A DNA stretch of 17,142 nucleotides, from positions 1 to 17,142 of the forward strand of contig CAUUTP010000039.1 of the NCBI GenBank assembly GCA_963548155.1, written 5' to 3'. The translations under genes were made by a program, and so were the position numbers. This document shows, piece after piece, positions 1-6,723 of this stretch (position 1 is its first letter; every line of letters begins with the position of its first letter). The notes beneath the pieces are model-generated. The model did no database searches. It was not told where the DNA came from and was given only the letters and a program-made list of their open reading frames with translations. Source of the DNA: Eikenella sp963548155 (lineage in GTDB: Bacteria > Pseudomonadota > Gammaproteobacteria > Burkholderiales > Neisseriaceae).

Positions 1-2
1 GC

Positions 3-191
3 TGGGTATCGTGCGAAGACAAGAAAAAGCTGGCGGAATTTGAAAAAGCCAATGCGGGCAATCTGGCGATAGACGCAGGCGGCAATTTGGCGTATCTTGC
101 CCCCAACCGCGTGAATTTGAACCTGACGCAGGAACGCTGGCCGGATATTGTGTTCCATGAAACCAGGGAACATGCGGCGAAGCTGAGTTGA
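3..191 (+). CDS. C-terminal fragment of an unknown protein
   Basis: An open frame enters from the left edge and ends at TGA 189-191, giving 62 visible residues that begin WVSCEDKKKL and end REHAAKLS. The piece is hydrophilic, lysine-rich near its start and has no membrane segment. I do not recognise a family. The start, and whether the protein is secreted, lie outside the window. Codon use (GCG, CTG, GGC) resembles the neighbouring genes, which supports real coding. A DUS at 197-208 follows the stop at once, as after many genes here. Confidence 0.6.
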   Translation, partial: WVSCEDKKKLAEFEKANAGNLAIDAGGNLAYLAPNRVNLNLTQERWPDIVFHETREHAAKLS

Positions 192-196
192 TAAAG

Positions 197-260
197 AGGC
201 TACCTGAAAAGTTAGGTGGTCATGTTTTAACTGTGTTAAAGCTGCGCTTTCAGGTAGCCT
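197..260. repeat. Inverted pair of eikDUS between the first two genes
   Basis: AGGCTACCTGAA at 197-208 faces TTCAGGTAGCCT at 249-260, with about 40 bases between. The right copy is preceded by GCTGCGCT, an extension seen next to several other DUS in this window. It may work as a weak terminator for the left gene, but there is no T-run after it. Confidence 0.75.
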
Positions 261-282
261 GAAACCGGATGGAAAAAGTGGA

Positions 283-815
283 ATGGCTTGGTTTGAGTTT
301 GAAGAGGAAGAATGGGAGCAGTTGAACAAACTGGCGCTGGTAGTAGCGCTAGTGTGGGTGGCATTGCTGCTGCTTACCCGGCCCCTGGTATGGAAGGCGG
401 ATGCTTCGAAGCTGGCTATGGTGGTTTTGTGTTGTTGGCGGTAGCTTGTGTGCGTTGGTTTTTCCGCTGGCCGGCGGGAGAAAAACAGAGTTTGAGCAGC
501 GGCGGGCAGTTTAGAGGCAGAATGTCGAGCGTGATGTGGGGAGTGTTGCTGGCTGGTGTGCTGACAAAGGTGGTGGTGAATGGTGTGGTGCTTGCTTCGC
601 TGCTGCCGATGGAACCAATGGTACGGCAAGCCAAGCTGTTGGATACACGGGGGAGCCGGAATGGTTTTAATACATGGGTGTTGGAACTGGAAGACGGCAC
701 GCGTTTTGATGTGGAATATGCCTTTTTGAGGAGTGTACCAAAGAGCTTGGTGGGGCAGACGGTGCGGATAAAGATACAGGAGAACCGGCTGGGTTATTAT
801 GTGCGGCCGGAGTAG
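283..815 (+). pseudogene. Small membrane protein gene, apparently split by a -1 frameshift
   Basis: Two overlapping frames look like one protein. From ATG 283 the first frame gives an acidic start (MAWFEFEEEEWEQLNKL) and a hydrophobic helix (LALVVALVWVALLLL), then stops shortly after a TTTT tract near 426-429. The frame open to TAG 813-815 continues with hydrophobic VLLAVACVRWFF, a second hydrophobic stretch (WGVLLAGVLTKVVVNGVVLASLL) and a soluble tail ending ENRLGYYVRPE. One extra T in the tract joins them into about 177 residues with about three membrane segments. An uninterrupted ORF of 167 residues from ATG 312 also exists, with GAAGAGGAAG just upstream, but its first 38 residues are Gly/Ala-rich and featureless, so I regard them as out-of-frame reading. 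The family is unknown. A sequencing error or a real mutation would look the same. Confidence 0.6.
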
Positions 816-828
816 AAAAATAGATAGG

Positions 829-863
829 AAAAGGCTACCTGAAAATTTTCAGGTAGCCTTTTT
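829..863. terminator. Bidirectional terminator made of two back-to-back eikDUS
   Basis: Two DUS (832-843 and 848-859) form a perfect 34-bp palindrome at 829-862, flanked by A-runs on the left and T-runs on the right. It can therefore end transcription from both sides. It lies between the convergent gene ending at 815 and the minus-strand transporter ending at 935. Confidence 0.85.
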
Positions 864-934
864 CAATACGATGGGTATAGCAGGAATAAGCCCGGCAAGC
901 TGTTAATCCGGTGCAGCTGTCGGGTTTATTCTTG

Positions 935-2356
935 TTAAGTCAGGAAGAAATATGCCCAAGCCGATACCACGATGATGGATAGGATATTCAGCAGGAAACC
1001 AACCTGCATCATTTCTTTCTGCTTAATCAGCCCCGAGCCGAACACAATCGCATTGGGCGGCGTGGCCACGGGCAACATAAAGGCACAAGACGCACCGATG
1101 CCGATAATCAGCACCAACACTTCCTGATTCATGCCCATTTTGGCGGCAATGGTGGCGAATACCGGTACCAGTAGCGCGGCGGAGGCGGTGTTGCTGGTGA
1201 ATTCGGTGAGGAAGATAATGAACGTGGCCACCACCAAGATAATGACCAAGGGAGAAGCATGGCCGAAAGATGCCGCTACTTCATTACCCAAAGCGGCAGA
1301 AGCGCCGGATTTTTCCATTAATACGGAAAGGGTGATGCCGCCGCCGAACAGCATCAGCGTACCCCAGTCGGTGTTGCGGGCCACTTCGCGCCAGCTCACC
1401 ACACCAAACATCACTACGGCCACTGCCGCCACCATGGCGATGAAGCTGTCGATCGATTTGATGCCGGTGGCTTTGCCCAGCTCCCCGCCAAAAATCCAGC
1501 ACAGGGCGGTAACCACGAAAATGATGACGGTAATCACGCGGTGCAAGGTCCACGGAATATCTTCTTTTTGTTGGACATCCACTTTTTCGGCAAAGTTCGG
1601 TTTCAACACCACAAACAGGGAAAACAGCATCAGGGGCAGCAGCACCAGCATCATCGGCAGGCCGTGCTTCATCCAGCCGGCGAAGTCCAAATTGAGCGCT
1701 TTGGCGGCAATTGCATTGGGCGGAGAGCCCACCAGCGTGCCCAAGCCGCCGATGCTGGCACAGTAGGCAATGCCCAGCAGTACGAATACATAGGTTTTGC
1801 GGTCTTTTTCCTTATCGACGTGCCCCATCAGCCCCATGGCCAACGGCAGCATCATCGCGGCGGTGGCGGTATTGCTGATCCACATGGAAAGGCCGGTGGT
1901 AACGGCAAACACCATCATCACCGCCGCCAGCATATTGCCGCGCGAGAGCGAAATCACCAGCATGGCGATTTTTCTATCCAGCCGCTGCACGTGCATGGCT
2001 GCCGCCAGCGCGAAGCCGCCGAAAAACACATAAATAATCGGATCGGAAAAGCCGGCAAAGGCTTCTTTGGTGCCCATATCCGGAATTTTGAAGAAAATCG
2101 CTAATAGTGGCACCGTAAGCGCGGTAACGGTGATGTGCACCGCTTCGGTAAACCATAAAATGGCCACAAACAGCAAAATAGTCAGCCCGGCATTGGGATA
2201 ATGCTCATAGGGCAGAATTTGGTAGGCAATAGCAGATATCACGGCCGCAATAATGGCGATGATCAGCCCGCGAAAGCTGGTTACTGGTATTTGCGCACTT
2301 TGCAGCTCAAAGTTTTCTGGCAAATTGGTTTGGCTTGGGTTCTCTCGGAAGTTCAT
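935..2356 (-). CDS. SLC13/DASS family sodium-coupled anion transporter
   Basis: A 473-residue inner-membrane protein of the divalent anion:sodium symporter family (relatives include VcINDY and CitT-type carriers), which import dicarboxylates, citrate or sulfate. The two diagnostic SNT motifs are present: SNTATAAMMLP (161-171) and TSNTASAALLVP (387-398). Each is followed by its paired loop, GTLVGSPPNAIAA (206-218) and LPVATPPNAIVFG (428-440), showing the family's internal two-fold repeat. A hydrophilic 25-residue N-terminus precedes the first helix. The start at 2356 is supported by GGAG about ten bases upstream on the minus strand. It is divergent from the copper ATPase gene and has its own promoter (2442-2470). 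The substrate cannot be told from sequence; C4-dicarboxylate is a reasonable guess. Confidence 0.93.
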   Translation of the reverse strand: MNFRENPSQTNLPENFELQSAQIPVTSFRGLIIAIIAAVISAIAYQILPYEHYPNAGLTILLFVAILWFTEAVHITVTALTVPLLAIFFKIPDMGTKEAFAGFSDPIIYVFFGGFALAAAMHVQRLDRKIAMLVISLSRGNMLAAVMMVFAVTTGLSMWISNTATAAMMLPLAMGLMGHVDKEKDRKTYVFVLLGIAYCASIGGLGTLVGSPPNAIAAKALNLDFAGWMKHGLPMMLVLLPLMLFSLFVVLKPNFAEKVDVQQKEDIPWTLHRVITVIIFVVTALCWIFGGELGKATGIKSIDSFIAMVAAVAVVMFGVVSWREVARNTDWGTLMLFGGGITLSVLMEKSGASAALGNEVAASFGHASPLVIILVVATFIIFLTEFTSNTASAALLVPVFATIAAKMGMNQEVLVLIIGIGASCAFMLPVATPPNAIVFGSGLIKQKEMMQVGFLLNILSIIVVSAWAYFFLT

Positions 2357-2420
2357 GAATCCGTCTCCATAAAGTTTGGTTAAGCTTTATCTTCACATTC
2401 TTTATTGTTGCGACCATGAG

Positions 2421-2436
2421 CGTGTGTGCACTCACG
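2421..2436. promoter_or_regulatory. Near-perfect 16-bp palindrome, candidate operator
   Basis: CGTGTGTGCACTCACG reads the same on both strands except for one symmetric pair (T opposite T, positions 5 and 12). It lies just downstream of the predicted -10 of the transporter promoter and covers the expected start site, a typical place for a repressor. The binding protein is unknown. Confidence 0.4.
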
Positions 2437-2441
2437 GCGGC

Positions 2442-2470
2442 AGAATAAGAGCTGGTAAAGGTTCTGTCAA
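2442..2470 (-). promoter_or_regulatory. Sigma-70 promoter of the SLC13 transporter gene
   Basis: On the minus strand TTGACA (2465-2470) and TATTCT (2442-2447) are separated by exactly 17 bases. The sequence upstream of the -35 (about 2471-2515) is very AT-rich, like an UP element. Transcription should begin near 2435, giving a leader of about 80 bases before the ATG at 2356. Confidence 0.75.
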
Positions 2471-2529
2471 TTATTGATACTTTTGTTTTAATCTATTTAT
2501 ATATTTGTATATCAACCTGACTGCTGAAC

Positions 2530-2608
2530 AGGCTACCTGAAAAAAGGCTACCTGAAAGGATCATTTTGCCGAAACTTCGCTGCACTGAGCTTTCAGGTAG
2601 CCTATAAT
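2530..2608 (+). promoter_or_regulatory. Triple eikDUS with a fused TATAAT box upstream of ccoI
   Basis: DUS copies at 2530-2541 and 2545-2556 point one way; a third at 2592-2603 is inverted. The last T of the third copy is the first base of a perfect TATAAT (2603-2608), 33 bases before the ccoI ATG. I see no good -35 at 16-18 bases, so the promoter assignment is tentative. The inverted copies could also fold into a hairpin. Confidence 0.4.
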
Positions 2609-2641
2609 CCGCGCCGTTCCCGCCACTTAAACGCATCCATC

Positions 2642-5128
2642 ATGAGCCACACCGAATCCCCATCCGAAACCCAAACCCAAGCCGAAACCGAAACTTGTTT
2701 CCACTGCGGCCTGCCCGTGTCGCGCGGTTTGGATTTGCTGATTGAATTTGAAGGCGCGAGCCATCCGGCTTGTTGCGCGGGCTGTCAGGCGGTGGCGCAG
2801 AGCATTATTGCCGCCGGGCTGGGTAGCTACTACCACCGCCGCACGGCGGAGGCGGAGCAGGCGGTGTTGCTGCCGCCGGAAGTGTTGGAACAGCTGAAGC
2901 TATATGACCTGCCGGACGTGCAGGCGGAATTTGTGGAAGTGAAGGCGGAAAACGAGCGCGAGGCGGTGCTGATGCTGGGCGGGGTGACTTGTGCGGCCTG
3001 CGTGTGGCTGATTGAGCAGCAGCTTTTGCGGCTTTCAGGCGTGCTGCGTGCGGAAATCAACTACAGCACGTTGCGCGCGCGGGTGGCGTGGGACTGCTCG
3101 CAGGTGGCGCTGTCGGACATTTTGCTGAGGGTGCGTCAGAGCGGCTACGAGGCTTCGCCTTATGACGCGCAGCGGATGGAAACGCAGGCGGCGGCGGAGC
3201 GCAAGCAGGCGCTCACGCGCTTGTGGGTGGCCGGGCTGGCCATGATGCAGGTGATGATGTATGTGGTGCCCACTTATCTGCATGCGGGAGAAATCGAGCC
3301 GCGTTTTTTGTGGATGCTGCATTGGGCGAGCATGATTCTCACGTTGCCGGTGTTGCTGTATTCGGCGGTGCCGTTTTTCAAAGGGGCGTGGCGCGATTGG
3401 AAAAACCGCCGCGCGGGCATGGATACGCCGGTGGCGATTTCGATTGCGGCGGCGTTTTCAGGTAGCCTTTGGGCGCTGTTTCAGGGGCGGGAAGAGGGGA
3501 TTTATTTCGATTCGGTGTCGATGTTTGTGTTCCTGCTGTTGGGCGGGCGCTATTTGGAACAGCTGGCGCGGCGCAAGGCGGGCGATGCGGCCGAGCGGCT
3601 GGTGAAGCTAGTGCCGGCGTTTTGCCACCGGCTGCCGGATTATCCGGATACGGCGCAGGTGGAAGAGGCGGTGGTGGCGCGGCTTTCCGGCGGCGAAGTG
3701 CTGCTGGTGAAGCCGGGCGAGGTGCTGCCGGCAGACGGGGTGGTGCTGGAAGGAGAGAGCGAGGCGAACGAGGCCATGCTCAGCGGCGAGAGCCTGCCCG
3801 TGCCGAAAGCAGCGGGCGATGCGGTAACCGCCGGCACGCTTAATGGCGGCAGCCCGCTGATTATCCGGGTGGAGCAGGCGGGCAGCCAAACGCGGCTGTC
3901 GCACATTGTGCGCCTGCTGGATCGGGCTTTGGCGGAAAAGCCGCACATGGTGGAGCTGGCCGACCGCTACGCGGCTTGGTTTGTGGGCGCGCTTTTGCTG
4001 CTGGGCGTGCTGGTGTTTGCGGGTTGGACTTGGTATGCCGATGTGCAAACTGCGCTGTGGATTACCGTGTCGCTCTTGGTGGCCACCTGCCCGTGCGCCT
4101 TATCGCTGGCCACGCCTGCCGCGCTGGCGGCTTCCACCGGTCACTTGGCGGGCGAGGGCGTGCTTATCAGCCGCGGGCACAGTTTGGAAACCTTGGCGCG
4201 GATCGACACCGTGGTGCTCGATAAAACCGGTACGCTCACCACCGGCCAGCCGGCCGTGTGCGCCGTGCACACCGCCGAAGGCATCAGCCAAGAGTTGGCC
4301 GTAGCGCTGGCGCAGCTGCTGGAACGGCAGAGCGAACACCCCGCCGCCCGCGCCATTGCTAATCTGCCGCCCGCCACGTTGGCGCTGGAGGCGGAAAACT
4401 ATTTAAACCGCGCCGGGCACGGCATCAGCGCGCAAGTGCGGCATGAAGGGCGGCTGGAACAATGGCGCATCGGCCGTTTGGATTATGTGGCTGAACTTTC
4501 GGGCAGGCTACCTGAAAGTTTGCAGGCCGAGCATGCCGGCGGCGCGGTGTATTTGGGCAGCGCAGCCGGCTTTGCCGCCGTGTTCCTGCTGCAAGACCAA
4601 GCCAAACCCGAAGTGCCTGCCATGCTGGCCGAATGGAAACGCCAGGGCTTGAGCCTGCACCTGCTCAGCGGCGACAGGCAGGCCGCAGCCGATGCCGTGG
4701 CAGCCGCTTTGCCGCTGGATGCGGTGCGCGCTGAAGCCACGCCGGAAGACAAGCTGGCTTATGTGCAGGATTTGCAGGCGAAAGGGCATAAAGTGCTGAT
4801 GGTGGGCGACGGCATCAACGATGCACCCGTGCTGGCGCAGGCCGATGTGTCGGTGGCCGTGGCCGAAGGCGCCGACGTGGCACGCGAAGGGGCGGATGTG
4901 TTGCTGCTCAACGGCAATATGCGCACGCTGCCCTACCTCACCACCCAAGCCAAACGCACCGCGTGGATTGTGCGCGAAAACCTGTGGTGGGCGGCCGGCT
5001 ACAACCTGATTATGGTACCGCTGGCAGCGGCGGGCTTCGTAACGCCGTGGGTAGCCGCGCTGGGCATGAGCCTGAGCTCGCTCCTGGTTTCCGCCAACGC
5101 CTTGCGCCTGCTGCGTCGGGCGAAATAG
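2642..5128 (+). CDS. ccoI: Copper-translocating P1B-type ATPase, CcoI/FixI type
   Basis: An 828-residue inner-membrane pump that exports copper to the periplasm; the CcoI/FixI branch serves cytochrome cbb3 oxidase assembly. The N-terminus has the cysteine-rich site typical of this branch, CFHCG (19-23) and CCAGC (44-48), then a heavy-metal domain with CAAC (117-120). The core shows SGES (381-384), the metal-binding CPC of the membrane channel (483-485), the phosphorylated aspartate in DKTGT (527-531), SEHP (564-567) and GDGINDAP (722-729), so every catalytic element is intact. Two eikDUS lie inside the gene: at 3457-3468 (encoding SGSL in a membrane helix) and 4505-4516 (encoding RLPES). The start at 2642 gives the full cysteine motif. 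No ccoNOPQ genes are visible nearby. CopA is the alternative name, but the N-terminal domain favours CcoI. Confidence 0.92.
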   Translation: MSHTESPSETQTQAETETCFHCGLPVSRGLDLLIEFEGASHPACCAGCQAVAQSIIAAGLGSYYHRRTAEAEQAVLLPPEVLEQLKLYDLPDVQAEFVEVKAENEREAVLMLGGVTCAACVWLIEQQLLRLSGVLRAEINYSTLRARVAWDCSQVALSDILLRVRQSGYEASPYDAQRMETQAAAERKQALTRLWVAGLAMMQVMMYVVPTYLHAGEIEPRFLWMLHWASMILTLPVLLYSAVPFFKGAWRDWKNRRAGMDTPVAISIAAAFSGSLWALFQGREEGIYFDSVSMFVFLLLGGRYLEQLARRKAGDAAERLVKLVPAFCHRLPDYPDTAQVEEAVVARLSGGEVLLVKPGEVLPADGVVLEGESEANEAMLSGESLPVPKAAGDAVTAGTLNGGSPLIIRVEQAGSQTRLSHIVRLLDRALAEKPHMVELADRYAAWFVGALLLLGVLVFAGWTWYADVQTALWITVSLLVATCPCALSLATPAALAASTGHLAGEGVLISRGHSLETLARIDTVVLDKTGTLTTGQPAVCAVHTAEGISQELAVALAQLLERQSEHPAARAIANLPPATLALEAENYLNRAGHGISAQVRHEGRLEQWRIGRLDYVAELSGRLPESLQAEHAGGAVYLGSAAGFAAVFLLQDQAKPEVPAMLAEWKRQGLSLHLLSGDRQAAADAVAAALPLDAVRAEATPEDKLAYVQDLQAKGHKVLMVGDGINDAPVLAQADVSVAVAEGADVAREGADVLLLNGNMRTLPYLTTQAKRTAWIVRENLWWAAGYNLIMVPLAAAGFVTPWVAALGMSLSSLLVSANALRLLRRAK

Positions 5129-5135
5129 GGGAAGG

Positions 5136-5377
5136 CGGCTACCTGAAAGCACGGTTTGGCAAGTATAGTGAATTAACAAAAACCAGTACAGCGTTGGCTC
5201 GCCTTGTCGTAACGTGTGTACTGTCTGCGGCTCGCCGCCTTGTCCTGATTTTTGTTAATCCACTATATTTTCCCGGGCGGCATTTCAGGTAGCCTTTTTG
5301 TTTGGCGCTGGGGCGGCGTTGCCGCGCCGATGCTTTTTTGGGTTTCAGGTAGCACGAACTGGATTTTCAGGTAGCCC
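5136..5377. repeat. Cluster of exact and decayed eikDUS
   Basis: Copies are CGGCTACCTGAA (5136-5147, one mismatch), an exact TTCAGGTAGCCT (5284-5295), a truncated copy at 5344 and TTCAGGTAGCCC (5366-5377, one mismatch). The first two form an inverted pair followed by a T-run and probably were the ccoI terminator before the Correia-like element entered the loop. The cluster fills the spacer between ccoI and the convergent gene ending at 5412. Confidence 0.65.
5164..5267. mobile_element. Correia-like miniature element, copy 1 (104 bp)
   Basis: Starts TATAGTGAATTAAC and ends GTTAATCCACTATA, so the ends are inverted repeats over about 26 bases. The inside matches the short Correia repeats of Neisseria as I remember them, including GTACTGTCTGCGGCT and CCTTGTCCTGATTTTTGTT. 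TA at each end fits a TA target duplication. It encodes no protein and would need a transposase supplied from elsewhere. It sits between the arms of a DUS hairpin after ccoI. A second copy in the same orientation is at 9632-9736. Confidence 0.85.
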
Positions 5378-5411
5378 GCAAGTTTGTAGATTGGGCTGCA
5401 CGGCCTGTTTT

Positions 5412-5927
5412 TTAAAACAGCACCACTTCCAGCGATACGCTGTGGTCAAACGGTTTGCCGGCAAACAGGCGGCGGTCGCCTTTGGGGCGGTAGGCGAAGT
5501 TCAGCGTGTGCTGGGTGTAGTAGCGGTAGTCGCTGTAAAAACGCGCGTGTCGGCCGTTGAGTCGCAGTTGGGCGGTTTGGCCGGGCGAGAGGGTAAACAG
5601 GCTGCGCTTGGGGCGCGGGGGCTCGCCGTAGAAACCGTTGTCGTCCAGCCGGATTTGCAGGGCTTGGCTTTCTTGGCAAAAATGCAGGCTTTGGAAGTGT
5701 TCGGGCAGGCTGGCGAAGGTTTGAAACTGGCTCTCTTCGGGCTCAAAACGGCCGCTGTGCCAAGGATGTTCGGTGTAGGCCTGGGTGTGGACGGCAAAAC
5801 CGGATGCGTCCAGCCAGGTGTCGGGCAGGGGCAGCACGCGCGGCAGGCTGTTGCGGCGGGTGGCGTGTTTGGCGGGGCGGCTTTGGGGCGTGTGCCATTT
5901 CACGGAGATGATTTGGAGGGTGAGCAT
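5412..5927 (-). CDS. Hypothetical protein of unknown family
   Basis: About 171 residues from ATG 5927, beginning MLTLQIISVKWHTPQS and ending HSVSLEVVLF. There is no signal peptide or membrane helix; the protein is rich in aromatic residues and in His, Arg and Pro (for example HARFYSDYRYYTQHTLNFAY). The frame stays open upstream to 6038 (208 residues), but that extension crosses a DUS-like GGGCTACCTGAA and reads as low-complexity sequence, so I prefer 5927, although no clear Shine-Dalgarno is visible before it. It is convergent with ccoI. I do not recognise the family and assign no function. Confidence 0.65.
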   Translation of the reverse strand: MLTLQIISVKWHTPQSRPAKHATRRNSLPRVLPLPDTWLDASGFAVHTQAYTEHPWHSGRFEPEESQFQTFASLPEHFQSLHFCQESQALQIRLDDNGFYGEPPRPKRSLFTLSPGQTAQLRLNGRHARFYSDYRYYTQHTLNFAYRPKGDRRLFAGKPFDHSVSLEVVLF

Positions 5928-6080
5928 GGTGCGGCGGGATGGGTTGCGGGCTTCGGATTGTGCCACAGTTTGGCAGGCAGGGCTTGGGCTACCTGAAAGC
6001 CCTGCTTCAAGCAAGCTAAAACGCGCCCTTTGCTGCAAATGTGAGTTTCGCTATATTGCTGCTGCGTTATTCGCAATATT

Positions 6081-6128
6081 TTCAGGTAGCCTTTCAGCGG
6101 GTATATCCTAACCGAAAGGCTACCTGAA
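6081..6128. terminator. Inverted eikDUS pair after the yhbP-like gene
   Basis: TTCAGGTAGCCT (6081-6092) and AGGCTACCTGAA (6117-6128) face each other across about 24 bases. The right copy overlaps the end of the minus-strand yhbP-like gene and supplies its stop codon. On the minus strand the hairpin would form directly after the stop. Confidence 0.65.
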
Positions 6129-6596
6129 AATATTTGGCTGGTTGAGGATTGGATTAGCTGTTTTTTCATCGCGCCGCCAATGGGTTTTGTGGGCGAAGAC
6201 GGGGCGGTTGCTGGTGTATTTGATGTATTCAAGCTGGAGCTGCCAGATATCGCTGGGAAAAACTTTGGCGATGGGGTTGGCTTGGGCGTAGAGATCGAGT
6301 GCGGCACGGCGTTCGGCGGAGTGGTCGATGCATTCGGCGCGGGCGGCAAACTGGATACCGCAGATATCACGGATACTCGCGGGCTGGCCGGCGATGGTGC
6401 CGGCAATATGCGGGTTGCGCAGCATCAGGCGGCCGTGTTGGGTGTTTTTGCCGGTGAGCACGATGAGGCGGGCGGCAGCGGGGTCGAATACATAGAAGCA
6501 GCTGGCACTCCACAGTTCGCCTTCGTGGCAGGCGGCCAGGCTGACAACGTGGTGGTTGGTGAGGAAGGCTTGGATATTGGCGGGCAGGGGCGGCAT
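6120..6596 (-). CDS. YhbP/UPF0306 family protein, pyridoxamine-phosphate-oxidase-like fold
   Basis: A 158-residue cytoplasmic protein that aligns by eye along most of its length with E. coli YhbP: HHVVSLAACHEGELWSASCFYVFD matches the N-terminal strand pair, followed by LTGKNTQHGRLM, IAGTIAGQP and IRGVQF-like IRDICGIQF, and a C-terminal IWQLQLEYIKYTSN. The family has the split-barrel fold of FMN-binding oxidoreductases; its reaction is not established. The start at 6596 matches the family N-terminus although no Shine-Dalgarno stands out. The last codons are TTC AGG TAG, read directly from a DUS, so the protein ends in Phe-Arg because of the uptake sequence. Confidence 0.85.
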   Translation of the reverse strand: MPPLPANIQAFLTNHHVVSLAACHEGELWSASCFYVFDPAAARLIVLTGKNTQHGRLMLRNPHIAGTIAGQPASIRDICGIQFAARAECIDHSAERRAALDLYAQANPIAKVFPSDIWQLQLEYIKYTSNRPVFAHKTHWRRDEKTANPILNQPNIFR

Positions 6597-6683
6597 GGCA
6601 GGGCTCTATATAGGCGGAATAGCTGGAAGTTCAGTTTCTATGCAGCTATCAAAGAATAGTATTTGCAGGCAGGAAAACGGATG

Positions 6684-6719
6684 AGGCTACCTGAAGCTTG
6701 GTTTTCAGGTAGCCTTTTT
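6684..6719. terminator. Inverted eikDUS hairpin between two minus-strand genes
   Basis: AGGCTACCTGAA (6684-6695) and TTCAGGTAGCCT (6704-6715) with an 8-base loop, followed by TTTT on the plus strand. It lies just past the stop of the DUF1853 gene and upstream of the yhbP-like gene. On the minus strand no T-run follows, so termination in that direction may be weak. Confidence 0.65.
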
Positions 6720-6723
6720 CGGT

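Noticed and set aside
1131..2104. Plus-strand frames opposite the SLC13 transporter gene
   Set aside because: They are antisense shadows rich in His, Gln and Arg with no domain features.
2474..2515. TTGAT ... ATCAA half-sites between the divergent genes, as a possible FNR site
   Set aside because: FNR needs the half-sites four bases apart; here they are over 30 bases apart in AT-rich sequence.
3223..5009. Many open frames in other frames within ccoI
   Set aside because: High GC leaves long shadow frames; their products are Arg/Ala/Gly-rich and lack domains, whereas the ccoI frame has every catalytic motif.
5928..6038. N-terminal extension of the unknown protein at 5412-5927
   Set aside because: It crosses a DUS-like site and is low complexity; ATG 5927 is the more natural start, though not certain.
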